64,000 bases of DNA, taken from positions 62,001 through 126,000 of the forward strand of contig NZ_JNJI01000002.1 of NCBI RefSeq assembly GCF_000702725.1, read 5' to 3'. Source of the stretch: Mesoplasma photuris ATCC 49581 (lineage in GTDB: Bacteria > Bacillota_I > Bacilli_A > Mycoplasmatales > Mycoplasmataceae). The notes beneath the pieces are model-generated. The model saw only the letters and a program-made list of their open reading frames with translations. It did not search any database and had not been told where the DNA came from. The position numbers were made by a program, and so were the translations under genes. This document shows, in pieces, positions 55,218-64,000 of this stretch (its first letter is position 1; each line of letters starts with the position of its first letter).

Positions 55218-55979
55218 TTAACCTTTATAACGAGTTAAAACTTCGCTGCCAGTCTCAGTAACCAAGATAGTATGTTCAAAGTGAGCAGCCATACTGTTGT
55301 CAGCTGAAAGAACTGTTCATTTGTCTTTATCAAGTTTGGTTTTGTGAGTTCCGATTTGAACCATTGGTTCAATCGCAATCACCATTCCTGCTTGTAGACG
55401 CATTCCAGTATCAGGTTTTCCATAATTTGGAATATATGGTTCTTCATGCATTTCTGCACCAATACCATGACCTGTATAATCTCTGGGCACACCAAATCCA
55501 TGAGATTCAGCATGTTGTTGAATTGCAGCACCAATAGTACCAATTCTAACCCCCGGCTTCACTAAATTAATAGCAATTTCTAGAGACTCTTCAACGACTT
55601 CTAATAGTATATCATATTTTTTATCTTTTGTGTTACCACAAATCTTAGTAAATGCTGAATCTGCATGTCATCCTTCGTATGAACATCCTGTGTCGATTGA
55701 GACAATATCACCATCTTGAATAATTCTATTTTGAGGAATTCCATGAACTAATTGATCATTAATTGAAATACAAATATGTTTTGGAAATGGTGGATTTCCA
55801 TAATCTTTAAAATTTGATTTACAATTTTTAGATTCAATGAATTCAATAAAGGCTTTATCAAGATCTAGACAATTAACACCAACTTGTGCCATTTCCTTTA
55901 ACATATGAATTGCTTCAGATAAAACTCTTCCAGCAACGCGCATTTTTTCAATTTGTTCTGGAGTTTTTATTGTAACCAT
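55218..55979 (-). CDS. map: Methionine aminopeptidase
   Basis: Removes the start Met from nascent proteins. The 253-residue protein has the five metal ligands: D in GDIVSIDTGCSYEGWHAD (two Asp), H in DYTGHGIG, E in AIEPMV and E in AHFEHTILV. HGIPQNRII and GIGAEMHEEPYIPNYG surround them. The ATG overlaps the adk stop (TAATG). Two Trp codons are TGA. Confidence 0.97.
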
Positions 55980-56620
55980 TATTTATTTAATCCTTTTTTA
56001 ATTACTGCAAAAATTGAATCAACATCCATGTCCGTTGCTTTAATATGGATAAACCCTGGTCTTGAAGAATAAAAATCAATTAATGGTTTTGTATCAGCTT
56101 CATATGTTTCTAATCTAACCAAAACTTTAGCTGGTTCATCATCTGGACGTCTTTCTAATTTAGTTCCATCAAAATCACAGATTCCATCAACTTTTGGTTT
56201 TCTATTTGTTAAATGGAAAGAAGCTTTACATTTAGGACAAATCATTCTTCCAGCAATTCGATCTAAAAGAATTTCTTTATCAACGTCAATAAATAAAATG
56301 TAATCAATTTTAGAGTTTAAATTAGTTAGCATTTCTTCTAAAGCTATTGCCTGATTTAAAGTTCTTGGGTATCCATCAAAAATTAATTGATCACTTTGAG
56401 TTTTTAAACCTTCATTAACAATACCGTTTGTTAAATCATCGGGAACTAAATTTCCTTCATTCATGTATGAAGCTGCTAATACTCCCAATTTTGTTTGATT
56501 AGAAATTTCTTTTCTAAATAAATCTCCAGTTGAAAATTGGATAAAATCTAATTCTTTTACTAATTTTTCAGCTTGAGTACCTTTTCCTGAGCCTGGTGCT
56601 CCCAATAACATAATGTTCAT
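55979..56620 (-). CDS. adk: Adenylate kinase
   Basis: Interconverts ATP, AMP and ADP. The 213-residue protein has P-loop GAPGSGKGTQAEKL, STGDLFRKEI, DGYPRTLNQA and DRIAGRMICPKCKASFHL. The lid is the zinc type, with CPKC and later CDFD. The ATG at 56620 is chosen since AGAGGAA lies eight bases before it; an earlier ATG would put that site inside the gene. It follows a terminator after secY, so it may have its own promoter in the AT-rich gap. Confidence 0.97.
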   Translation of the reverse strand: MNIMLLGAPGSGKGTQAEKLVKELDFIQFSTGDLFRKEISNQTKLGVLAASYMNEGNLVPDDLTNGIVNEGLKTQSDQLIFDGYPRTLNQAIALEEMLTNLNSKIDYILFIDVDKEILLDRIAGRMICPKCKASFHLTNRKPKVDGICDFDGTKLERRPDDEPAKVLVRLETYEADTKPLIDFYSSRPGFIHIKATDMDVDSIFAVIKKGLNK

Positions 56621-56690
56621 AATAATATTTCCTCTCATAAAATATATATACTTATATTTTAACATTTTTTAATTTTGATTAAAGTCAATA

Positions 56691-56714
56691 AAAAAAGAAC
56701 CCCAAGGTTCTTTT
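56691..56714 (-). terminator. Internal terminator between secY and adk
   Basis: AAAAGAACC and GGTTCTTTT pair around CCAA, followed by seven U on the minus strand. It overlaps the secY stop and splits the spc operon from adk-map-infA and the alpha genes. Confidence 0.8.
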
Positions 56715-58152
56715 ATCAAATATGTGATGGCTTTTTGTTATTTTTTTCTTCAGTGAATTTTTCTTTTTTAACATCAATAAATTTTTGTTGAATAACTCGA
56801 CCTTTTAATTGTTGAACTGTTTGAATAGCTACAGAAATACAGATAATTAAACCTGTTCCACCAATCGCTAAGTTTGATGGTAAATCTGTTAATTTGGAAA
56901 TCACATATGGTAATACTGCGATTCCTGCTAAAAATACCGAACCTAAAATCGAAAGTCGATTAATTGTTCCTACTAAGAATTTAGTTGTGTCTTTTCCAGG
57001 TTTAATTCCTGGTACGAAAGTTCCAGATTTTTGGAAGTTTTCTGAGATTTTTTCAGGGTTGATTTGAACTTGAGCATATAAGAATGTAAATAGTATAATT
57101 ACTACCCCATAGATTCCAATTCCTCATCACGTATCAAATGATAGGAACGTGTCTGTGAATCAGACAAATCCTGAACCTGGATTTGTAACGGCAACAATTT
57201 GAGAAATTGTTACTGGAGTCGAAATAATTGCTGAAGCAAAGATTACTGGAATAACCCCGGCATTATTGATTTTCAGCGGTAGATATGGGGTGTGATCTTT
57301 TGAATCGACCAGACCTGATCCAGTTTGCTGAATTGGAATTTTACGTTCTGCTTCGTTCATAACAACAACACAGAAAATAACAAAGAAGAATACTAAAATA
57401 TAGATACCAAATTTCAGTAATCCGTCAAATAAAATATTTGCTTCTTCTCCATTTGAAATTCATCATTGACCTGTTGCTTTGAAGTTTGCTGGCATTGTTG
57501 TAATAATACCAATAAAGATAATAATTGAAACACCATTTCCAATTCCTCTAGTTGTAATTTGGTCAGCAATTCATAACATTAAGAATGAACCAGCTAACAT
57601 AATCAACGGAACTAAGATGTAGTAAAATGCAGGACCAGATAAAGCATCTGAATCTCCTCATTTTGGTTCAATTAAACCTTGTGATTGCAATGTAAAGATT
57701 GTTGCCTCTCCTTGCATTACTGCAAATGGTATTAATAAAACTTTTGTTAACTTATCAAGTTTTTTTCTTCCACGTTCACCAGATTTTGATCATCTAGATA
57801 ATACAGGAATAACATCTGTTGACAATAATTGAACAATAATTGAGGCTGTAATATACGGAGATACTCCTAAAGCTAATATAGAAAACTTACCGATGCTACC
57901 TCCCCCTAATGTTGAAAGTAGTTGGAAGAATTGAATATCACCAACTTCACTTGTAAAATCTTCACTTATTATAACCCCAGGTACTGTTAAATAAGTACCT
58001 AGTCTGATAACCACTAACACACATAAAGTAAAAACGATTCGAAGAATTAAGTCCTTATTTTTAATAAAGAAATTTACCCTTTCAAAATCGTTTTTAGTAT
58101 TGGGTTTTTTAGTGATAACAGACTTACTTTTTTTAGTAAGTTGTTTTTTCAT
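56713..58152 (-). CDS. secY: Preprotein translocase subunit SecY
   Basis: The pore of the Sec protein-export channel, about ten helices. The 479-residue protein has VRLGTYLTVPGV-like first-helix flank, FSILALGVSPYITASIIVQL, SGERGRKKLDKLTK, a helix 7-8 region with NNAGVIPVIFASAI and a C-terminal RVIQQKFIDVKKEKF. It ends KKPSHIW. An N-terminal basic stretch of about 30 residues is longer than usual. A GTG one codon earlier is an alternative start; TAG of rplO lies in TAGTGATG. Many Trp codons are TGA. Confidence 0.97.
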
Positions 58153-58154
58153 CA

Positions 58155-58592
58155 CTATAATTCCTCTGCTGTTCCCCCAACCTTTTCAATAGCTGCTTTA
58201 GCTGATTGAGAGATTTTATTAACTTTAACGTTAACTTTTTTTGTTAATGTTCCATTTGCTAAAACTTTAACTAGTTGTTTTTCTGATTTAATTACTTTTG
58301 CTTCGATTAAAGTTTTGTGATCAACTGTTGCTAATCCCATTTTTTCTAAATCGTTTAAGTTAATTAAAACAAATTCTTTTTGGTTTCTAGAAGTAAAACC
58401 AATTTTTGGTAATCTTCTGTATAAAGGAGTTTGACCCCCTTCAAAACCTGGACGTACTCCTCCACCTGAACGTGAGTTTTGTCCTTTGTGACCTCTAGTA
58501 GAAGTTTTACCTTTTCCAGAAGCCATTCCTCTACCTACACGTGTAGCATCTTTTTTACTACCTTCAGTATATTGTAATTCATGTAATTTCAT
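58155..58592 (-). CDS. rplO: 50S ribosomal protein L15
   Basis: A 145-residue L15. It starts [20 protein letters not shown] and has the Gly-rich [20 protein letters not shown] and the [20 protein letters not shown] signature. It sits directly after rpsE; the rpmD (L30) gene that normally lies between is missing, as in other mollicutes. Confidence 0.98.
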   Translation of the reverse strand: MKLHELQYTEGSKKDATRVGRGMASGKGKTSTRGHKGQNSRSGGGVRPGFEGGQTPLYRRLPKIGFTSRNQKEFVLINLNDLEKMGLATVDHKTLIEAKVIKSEKQLVKVLANGTLTKKVNVKVNKISQSAKAAIEKVGGTAEEL

Positions 58593-58611
58593 TAAATGTA
58601 TGACTCCTTTC

Positions 58612-59247
58612 TTAAGCTACTTTAGCTTCTTCTACTTTTTTTGGTGCAACTTTTTTAGCTGGTTTTGAAAATCTTAATTGTTGAATTTTCGCAGCTGATG
58701 ACATATTTTCAAATCCGTCAAACATCGCTCTAATCATATTGATTGGGTTGTTGCTTCCTAAAGATTTAACATAAATATCACCAATACCTGCTAATTTAGT
58801 TACAACACGAGCAGGTCCTCCAGCAATAACTCCTGTTCCTTCTTTAGCAGGCTTAATTAAAACCTTACCTGCACCGAATGAACCGATAATTTCGTGGGGA
58901 ACTGTTGTTCCTCTCATTGGAACTGAAATTAAGTTTTTACGAGCTTCTTTAACAGCTTTCTTAATTGCTTCAGGAACTTCGTTTGCTTTTCCTGTTCCCA
59001 TTCCAACTTGTCCAGCACCATTTCCCACAACAACTACTGCTGCGAAACGGAAGTGACGTCCACCTTTTGTTACTTTTGTAACACGACGAATAGCAATAAC
59101 AGTTTCTTCGAAATCATCTTTAACTCTTTCGAATTTTTTTCCGTTATTTCTTGGTTTAGCATTTTTTCTGTCAAATTGTTTTTTTTCTGTTGGTTGAGCA
59201 GCTGTTTCTACTGTAGCTTCAACTGTTGTTTTGTTTTCTGTAGTCAT
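58612..59247 (-). CDS. rpsE: 30S ribosomal protein S5
   Basis: A 211-residue S5. An N-terminal Thr/Glu/Lys-rich extension of about 45 residues precedes the double-stranded RNA-binding domain ([20 protein letters not shown]). Then come [40 protein letters not shown] and [20 protein letters not shown]. The C-terminus [12 protein letters not shown] is also extended. GGAGGGG precedes the start. Confidence 0.98.
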   Translation of the reverse strand: MTTENKTTVEATVETAAQPTEKKQFDRKNAKPRNNGKKFERVKDDFEETVIAIRRVTKVTKGGRHFRFAAVVVVGNGAGQVGMGTGKANEVPEAIKKAVKEARKNLISVPMRGTTVPHEIIGSFGAGKVLIKPAKEGTGVIAGGPARVVTKLAGIGDIYVKSLGSNNPINMIRAMFDGFENMSSAAKIQQLRFSKPAKKVAPKKVEEAKVA

Positions 59248-59266
59248 ATTTTTTCCGCCCCTCCTC

Positions 59267-59614
59267 TTAGAATTTCAATCCTGCTTCTCTTGCTTTGTCA
59301 GCGAAAGCTTTTACTTTACCATGGTATAAGTATCCACCACGATCGAAGACAACTTCTGAGATATTTTTTGATAATGCTAATTTTGCAATTTCTTCAGCTA
59401 CTTTTTCAGCAGCTTCAATATTACCTTTGTTTCCTGATAATTTTAATGTTGATGCTGAAACTAATGTAGTTCCAGTTGTATCATCAATAATTTGAGCATA
59501 AAAGTTTGTATTAGATTTGAACACGTTTAATCTTGGTCTAGAAGTAGTTCCAGAAATTTTATTTCTTACTCTATAGTGTCTTCTCTTACGTGATTCTGCT
59601 TTAGTAAATTTCAT
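59267..59614 (-). CDS. rplR: 50S ribosomal protein L18
   Basis: A 115-residue L18 binding 5S rRNA. It has [40 protein letters not shown] and [20 protein letters not shown], ending REAGLKF. No Trp. It is placed between rplF and rpsE as usual. Confidence 0.98.
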   Translation of the reverse strand: MKFTKAESRKRRHYRVRNKISGTTSRPRLNVFKSNTNFYAQIIDDTTGTTLVSASTLKLSGNKGNIEAAEKVAEEIAKLALSKNISEVVFDRGGYLYHGKVKAFADKAREAGLKF

Positions 59615-59641
59615 AATTATTTCCTATATAAAGCGGTTGGC

Positions 59642-60184
59642 TTATTTACCAGCTGCTTTCCCTTCTTTTCTAATAATGTGTTCATCTTTATAACGTACAC
59701 CTTTACCTTTGTATGGTTCTGGTTTTCTGTATGCTCTAATGTTTGCTGCAACTTCTCCAACCAATTGTTTATCAATACCTGTGATAATCAATTCTGTTGG
59801 TTTTGGTGCTTCTACTGTAATTCCTTCAGGAATTTCGTAGTTTACTGGGTGTGAGAAACCTAATGAAAGGTTAATAACGCTTCCATTGATTGCGGCTTTG
59901 TACCCAACCCCGATGATTGATAATTCTTTTTTGAAACCTTCACTTACACCTGTTAACATTCCTTGTAATAAAGAGTTTGTTGTTCCGTGTAATTGTTTTG
60001 TATGTTTAACTTCGTTTGCTCTTACTGTAGTTAAATTTCCTTCTTCTTGAGAAATTTTAATTACATCTGCGAATTTCTTTGTTAAAGTTCCTTTTGGTCC
60101 TTTAACTGTTACTGTGTTATCTGCTGCGATTGTGATCTCAACACCTGCAGGGATTGCTAAAATTCTGTTTCCTATACGTGACAT
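59642..60184 (-). CDS. rplF: 50S ribosomal protein L6
   Basis: A 180-residue L6. It starts [20 protein letters not shown], then [34 protein letters not shown] and the C-terminal [31 protein letters not shown] precedes the ATG. Typical length and order. Confidence 0.98.
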   Translation of the reverse strand: MSRIGNRILAIPAGVEITIAADNTVTVKGPKGTLTKKFADVIKISQEEGNLTTVRANEVKHTKQLHGTTNSLLQGMLTGVSEGFKKELSIIGVGYKAAINGSVINLSLGFSHPVNYEIPEGITVEAPKPTELIITGIDKQLVGEVAANIRAYRKPEPYKGKGVRYKDEHIIRKEGKAAGK

Positions 60185-60203
60185 ATTTTCTTCCTCCCCT
60201 ATC

Positions 60204-60593
60204 CTATCAGATGAATGCTAACACTTCTCCACCCGCTTGGGCTTTACGTGCTTGCTTATCTGTCATGATTCCTTTTGATGTTGATACGATTGCGATTCCT
60301 AATCCATTTAATACTTGTGGGATTTCATTTGCCGGTGCATAAACTCTTAAACCTGGTTTTGAGATTTTTTTAAGTCCTTGAATTACTCTTGTTTTACCTT
60401 GATATTTTAATTCGATAGTGATAGTTTTTTTAACATCTCCATCAATTGAGAATTCTGAAATGAATCCTTCTTCTTTTAAGATACGTGCTATCTCGATTTT
60501 CATTTTGCTTGACGGCATTGATACTGTTTTTAAATATCTTTGGTTAGCATTACGAATACGAGTAAGCATATCTGCGATTACGTCTGTTGTCAT
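60204..60593 (-). CDS. rpsH: 30S ribosomal protein S8
   Basis: A 129-residue S8. It starts [20 protein letters not shown] and has [20 protein letters not shown] and the C-terminal [20 protein letters not shown]. It ends VLAFIW, the final Trp being TGA followed by the true stop TAG. S8 often represses the spc operon; no operator was recognised here. Confidence 0.98.
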
Positions 60594-60617
60594 ATTTTCT
60601 ATTTCCTTTTCTATAAA

Positions 60618-60803
60618 TTATCAAGATGCTTTTCTAATTCCAGGGATTTGACCTTCGTATGCAAATTTTCTAAAGCATAAACGACAAATTCCAAATTTTT
60701 TAAGCACGGCATGTGGTCTTCCACAGTGATTACAACGTGTGTAATTTCTAACACCAAATTTTTGGTGTTTAGCTTGTTTTACTTTTAATGATTTTTTAGC
60801 CAT
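60618..60803 (-). CDS. rpsN: 30S ribosomal protein S14, zinc (type Z) form
   Basis: A 61-residue short S14. It has [20 protein letters not shown] and [20 protein letters not shown], so both CXXC pairs of the zinc-binding C+ form are kept. It ends KASW with Trp as TGA. AGGAAAA precedes the ATG. Confidence 0.98.
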
Positions 60804-60825
60804 TGTATTTTCCTATCCCCCTGTA

Positions 60826-61368
60826 TTATTTTTGGAAAGGCATTCCCATTTTATTTAATAATGCGAATGCTTCATCGTTTGTTTTTGCAGTAGTAACAAT
60901 TGTGATATCCATACCACGAAGTTTTTGAACTTTATCATAATCGATTTCAGGGAAAATGATTTGTTCTTTGATTCCTAATGTGTAGTTACCAAATCCATCA
61001 AATGATGTTGTTGATACTCCACGGAAGTCACGCACACGTGGTAAAGCTACGTTTGTTAAACGGTCTAAGAAATCATACATTCTTTTCCCTCTTAAAGTAA
61101 CTTTAGCCCCAATTGGCATTCCTTCTCTTAATTTAAATACAGCTAAAGATTTTTTAGCTTTTGTAATTAAAGGCTTTTGTCCAGCGATTAATTCCATTTC
61201 AGCAACAGCCATATCTAATTTCTTAGTGTCTGTTGTTGCGTCTCCAACTCCCATATTAATTACAATTTTTGTAATTTTTGGAACTTGCATTACTGATTTA
61301 TATTGTTGCTCTTTAAATAAAGCAGGAACAACTTCAGTAGTATATTTATTTTCTAATCTTGATTTCAT
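60826..61368 (-). CDS. rplE: 50S ribosomal protein L5
   Basis: A 180-residue L5 contacting 5S rRNA and P-site tRNA. It has [60 protein letters not shown] and [20 protein letters not shown]. Normal length; no Trp. Confidence 0.98.
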   Translation of the reverse strand: MKSRLENKYTTEVVPALFKEQQYKSVMQVPKITKIVINMGVGDATTDTKKLDMAVAEMELIAGQKPLITKAKKSLAVFKLREGMPIGAKVTLRGKRMYDFLDRLTNVALPRVRDFRGVSTTSFDGFGNYTLGIKEQIIFPEIDYDKVQKLRGMDITIVTTAKTNDEAFALLNKMGMPFQK

Positions 61369-61385
61369 ATTCTCATCGTTCCCTT

Positions 61386-61709
61386 CTATTTACCTTTAAT
61401 AGCTGTGTTAGATTTTTTAGCAATTCTAACTTTTTTACCATCAGTAATTGTGTATGCAATTCTTGTTGTTGATTCTTTTTCTTTTGGATCTTGAATCGCA
61501 ACGTTTGATGCATCGATTTTTGCTGGAATTTCTTTAATTCCACCTTCTGTTTCAGTTTGTGAAGGTTTAACGTGTTTTAAAACATTAACTCCTTGAACTG
61601 AAACAGTTTTTTTATCTTTTGATATTCAAATAATTGGTCCTATGTTTCCTTTGTGAGAACCAGCGATAACTTTAACCACGTCACCTTTTAAGATTTTTGA
61701 TTTTTTCAT
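61386..61709 (-). CDS. rplX: 50S ribosomal protein L24
   Basis: A 107-residue L24. It starts [20 protein letters not shown] with the KOW motif, [20 protein letters not shown] (Trp TGA), [20 protein letters not shown] and a C-terminal [16 protein letters not shown]. Located between rplE and rplN in normal order. Confidence 0.97.
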
Positions 61710-61721
61710 TCTAGTTCCCTC

Positions 61722-62090
61722 CTATAGTACTTCTGGAGCAAGAGATGCAATTTTTGCAAATCCAGCTTCTTTAATTTCACGTGCAATTGGACCAAAAATT
61801 CTTGTTCCACGTGGGTTTTTGTCATCTTTAATGATAACTACTGCGTTTTCTGAAAATTTGATGTAAGTTCCATCTTCTCTTCTTTGTTCGCGTTTTGTTC
61901 TAACAATAACAGCTTTAACGATTTGACCTTTTTTAACAGTTCCACCTGGAGCTGCTGCAATAACTGAGGCAACAACGATGTCACCAATACCTGTGAATTT
62001 TCTTACTGAACCACCTAAGTTACGGATTACACGAATTTCCTTAGCTCCTGAATTATCTGCTACTTTTAATTTCGAAAGTGTTTGAATCAT
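61722..62090 (-). CDS. rplN: 50S ribosomal protein L14
   Basis: A 122-residue L14. It starts [20 protein letters not shown] and has [40 protein letters not shown] and [20 protein letters not shown]. Full length and very conserved. Confidence 0.98.
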   Translation of the reverse strand: MIQTLSKLKVADNSGAKEIRVIRNLGGSVRKFTGIGDIVVASVIAAAPGGTVKKGQIVKAVIVRTKREQRREDGTYIKFSENAVVIIKDDKNPRGTRIFGPIAREIKEAGFAKIASLAPEVL

Positions 62091-62115
62091 ATATTTATTC
62101 CTCTTCGCCTTCTAA

Positions 62116-62373
62116 TTAAAGAACTGATTCTTCTAAAACTTTAACTAATCTAAAGTTTTTTGTTTTAGCTAATGGACGTGTTTCCATAATTTCAACTTTG
62201 TCACCCATTTTGGCAACTCCGTTTTCATCGTGTGCTTTATATTTTTTAGAATATTTAACACGTTTTTTATAAACAGGGTGGTTTTTGTATGTTTCAACTA
62301 ACACAGTAATAGTTTTATCCATTTTGTCAGATACAACTTTACCAGTTAGAATTTTACGACTATTTCTTTCCAT
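62116..62373 (-). CDS. rpsQ: 30S ribosomal protein S17
   Basis: An 85-residue S17. It has [40 protein letters not shown] and [20 protein letters not shown]. Its ATG overlaps the rpmC stop in TAATG. Confidence 0.98.
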   Translation of the reverse strand: MERNSRKILTGKVVSDKMDKTITVLVETYKNHPVYKKRVKYSKKYKAHDENGVAKMGDKVEIMETRPLAKTKNFRLVKVLEESVL

Positions 62374-62777
62374 TATTCAGCGTCTCCTTCTTGTTCAGTT
62401 ACAGCGTTTGCCATAGCAGCGGCAATTGCATCTTCATCAACTGAAGTTCCAAATTGTTCTGCTTGCATTTTTTCGATCATTTTACGTTGTTTAGCTCTTA
62501 CTTCTTTACCAGCTGATTCAGCTTCAGCAACTGCTTTACTGTAATCACCTTTGATTGTTTGGTTAGTGTTTTCACCTGCAAGGCGTTTTTCACTTAATAC
62601 TAATTCAATTCTTGCAATTTGTTTTTTAATTTCTTTAATTTTATGAGTTTGTTCTAAGCTTCCTACAGATGCTTGGAATTTTAAAGCGAATAATTCGGCT
62701 CTTTTTGATTCACCAGTTTTAATTAATTCTTCAACTGAAAGAGTTTTTAATTCTGCGATTGGATTTGTTTTAGCCAT
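62373..62777 (-). CDS. rpmC: 50S ribosomal protein L29 with long C-terminal extension
   Basis: A 134-residue protein, about twice the usual L29 (about 65). Residues 1-68 are the standard two-helix L29 ([40 protein letters not shown]). The remaining 66 form an Ala, Glu and Lys-rich helical tail ([20 protein letters not shown]) ending acidic, [12 protein letters not shown]29 sits at the exit of the peptide tunnel, so the tail could touch export or folding factors (inference). Similar extensions occur in related mollicutes. Confidence 0.95.
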   Translation of the reverse strand: MAKTNPIAELKTLSVEELIKTGESKRAELFALKFQASVGSLEQTHKIKEIKKQIARIELVLSEKRLAGENTNQTIKGDYSKAVAEAESAGKEVRAKQRKMIEKMQAEQFGTSVDEDAIAAAMANAVTEQEGDAE

Positions 62778-62779
62778 AA

Positions 62780-63193
62780 TTATTGATCACCTTTCATAAC
62801 AAATTTACATTTAATTGGTAGTTTATGCATTGCTAGTCTTAATGCTTCACGAGCAGTTTTTTCACTAACACCTGCGATTTCGAACATTACTGTTCCTTCT
62901 TTAACAACAGCTACTCATTTTTCAGGGTTACCTTTTCCAGATCCCATTCTAACTTCAGCTGGTTTTTTTGTCATTGACATGTGAGGGAAAATTCTAATTC
63001 AAGTTTGCCCTTCACGTTTCATATAACGAGTCATCGCAATACGAGCAGCTTCGATTTGGTGGTTGTCAATTCAAGCACCTTCCATAGCCATTAATCCAAA
63101 TTGACCAAAGTCAATTTGTTTTGCTCCTTTTGCTTTTCCTTCATAAGAAACTCTATGAGGTTTACGATATTTAGTTCTTTTTGGCATTAACAT
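62780..63193 (-). CDS. rplP: 50S ribosomal protein L16
   Basis: A 137-residue L16. It starts [20 protein letters not shown] and has [40 protein letters not shown] and [17 protein letters not shown]. The GGAGGT site is inside the end of rpsC. Three Trp codons are TGA. Confidence 0.97.
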
Positions 63194-63195
63194 AA

Positions 63196-63900
63196 TTATC
63201 TACGACCTCCTTTTTGAAATTTTGGTTTAGGTTTTTCTAACATTGATGTATCAACGGCATTTTTTCCTAAAACTTCTCCATGGTTAATTCAAACTTTAAC
63301 TCCGATTTGACCATATGTAGTTGGTGCTTCATATAGTGCGAAGTCAATGTTTGCTCTAAGTGTTGATAAAGGTACAGCACCTTCTAAGTAACCTTCAGTA
63401 CGAGCCATTTCAACTCCCCCTAAACGTCCACTTACAGATGTTTTAATTCCTTTAACACCAGCACGTAATGCATTTCTAATAGCTACTTTTTGAACTGTTC
63501 TGAATGAAGCACGGTTTGTGATTTGTTCTCCAATTCATCTAGCTACTAATGTTGCATCAGCATCTGGATTTTTAACTTCAATTACTTGAACTTGAACATC
63601 TAATTTTCTATCTTTAGCAGCTTTTTGAACTGTTAATTTAATGTTTTCGATGTTTTTTCCTTCTTGTCCTAAAACAATAGCAGGACGAGCAGTTTTAATG
63701 ATTAAAGTAATATCTTTTGTTGTTCTTTTGATGATTACTTTAGATACAGCTGCATCGTTTAATAATTTTAATACTGCTTCACGGATTTTAATATCTTGAT
63801 CTAATCAAGTTACATATTGACCTTTTTCAGCGTATCATTTGTTTTCTCAATCTCTAACGATTCCTAAACGTAAAACTTTTGGTGATACTTTTTGTCCCAT
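63196..63900 (-). CDS. rpsC: 30S ribosomal protein S3
   Basis: A 234-residue S3. It starts [20 protein letters not shown] and has the KH domain ([20 protein letters not shown]) and [20 protein letters not shown], then [20 protein letters not shown]. It ends [12 protein letters not shown] Trp codons interrupt it under the standard code. AAGGAG precedes the ATG, within the 14-base gap after rplV. Confidence 0.98.
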
Positions 63901-63914
63901 ATTTCTGCTCCTTC

Positions 63915-64000
63915 CTATCTAGCGTCACTTACAATAATTGTAATGTGACTTGTTCTTTTTAAAATTTCATATGCTCTACCATGTGCACGTGGACGGAAAC
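63915..64000 (-). CDS. rplV: 50S ribosomal protein L22, C-terminal end
   Basis: The last 28 residues of L22, cut by the right edge: FRPRAHGRAYEILKRTSHIT then IIVSDAR and stop TAG. The FRPRAHGRA motif and SHITI ending are typical. It lies directly before rpsC, as expected in the S10 operon. Confidence 0.93.
   Translation of the reverse strand, partial: FRPRAHGRAYEILKRTSHITIIVSDAR

Noticed and set aside
58592-58612. Missing rpmD gene as a deletion
   Set aside because: The gap between rpsE and rplO is only 19 bases with no remnant; absence of L30 is normal in mollicutes.

Overview
The window is AT-rich chromosomal DNA from a mollicute, most likely the Mesoplasma/Entomoplasma branch of Entomoplasmatales (inference). 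The strongest evidence is genetic code 4. Nearly every conserved gene reads through in-frame TGA where tryptophan is expected, and the window carries tandem tRNA-Trp genes with anticodons UCA (reads UGA) and CCA. Genes read as broken under the standard code (pgk, dnaE, leuS, secY, the 1393-residue permease) are intact under code 4. Other support is the lack of rpmD (L30), VVAC-type lipoproteins, a reduced gene set and familiar Firmicutes gene neighbourhoods. I see no insertion sequence, prophage, CRISPR array or replication origin. Layout from left to right: 1-2.7 kb holds the start of a glycerol facilitator plus pgk and gap, each with its own promoter and terminator. 2.8-14.6 kb (minus) is a replication, repair and division cluster: ezrA, thiI, dnaE, polA, mutM, then dnaB and dnaI. 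14.6-20.4 kb holds rpsD with a structured leader, tyrS, pncB, a ytpR-like tRNA-binding protein and two degV genes. 20.4-25.6 kb holds the tRNA-Trp pair, a small membrane protein, a glucose/GlcNAc-type PTS permease, a zinc-ribbon protein, a membrane-anchored protein resembling the tail of a phage minor capsid protein, cutC and an acetyltransferase. 25.6-27.8 kb holds fur, acpP, two unknown genes and tRNA-His. 27.9-35.7 kb is a carbohydrate-type ABC transporter operon led by an nrnA/DHH phosphoesterase. 35.8-43.8 kb holds an unknown membrane protein, leuS, tRNA-Ile, a large lipoprotein and rplM-rpsI. 43.9-52.4 kb holds a giant FtsX-like permease, truA and the ECF vitamin-transport module ecfA1-ecfA2-ecfT. 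52.6-64 kb is the alpha, spc and S10 ribosomal-protein super-operon, from rplQ back to rplV, entirely on the minus strand. Functionally this is core metabolism: sugar and glycerol entry, lower glycolysis, NAD salvage, vitamin uptake, DNA replication and repair, and translation. The most unusual parts are RNA elements (the rpsD leader, the structured rpsD-tyrS intergenic region, the tRNA-Trp attenuator), enlarged transporter subunits (three ATPases and one permease with large extra segments), the membrane-tethered phage-capsid-like protein beside a CXXC mini-protein, and a G8 tract inside the PTS gene.
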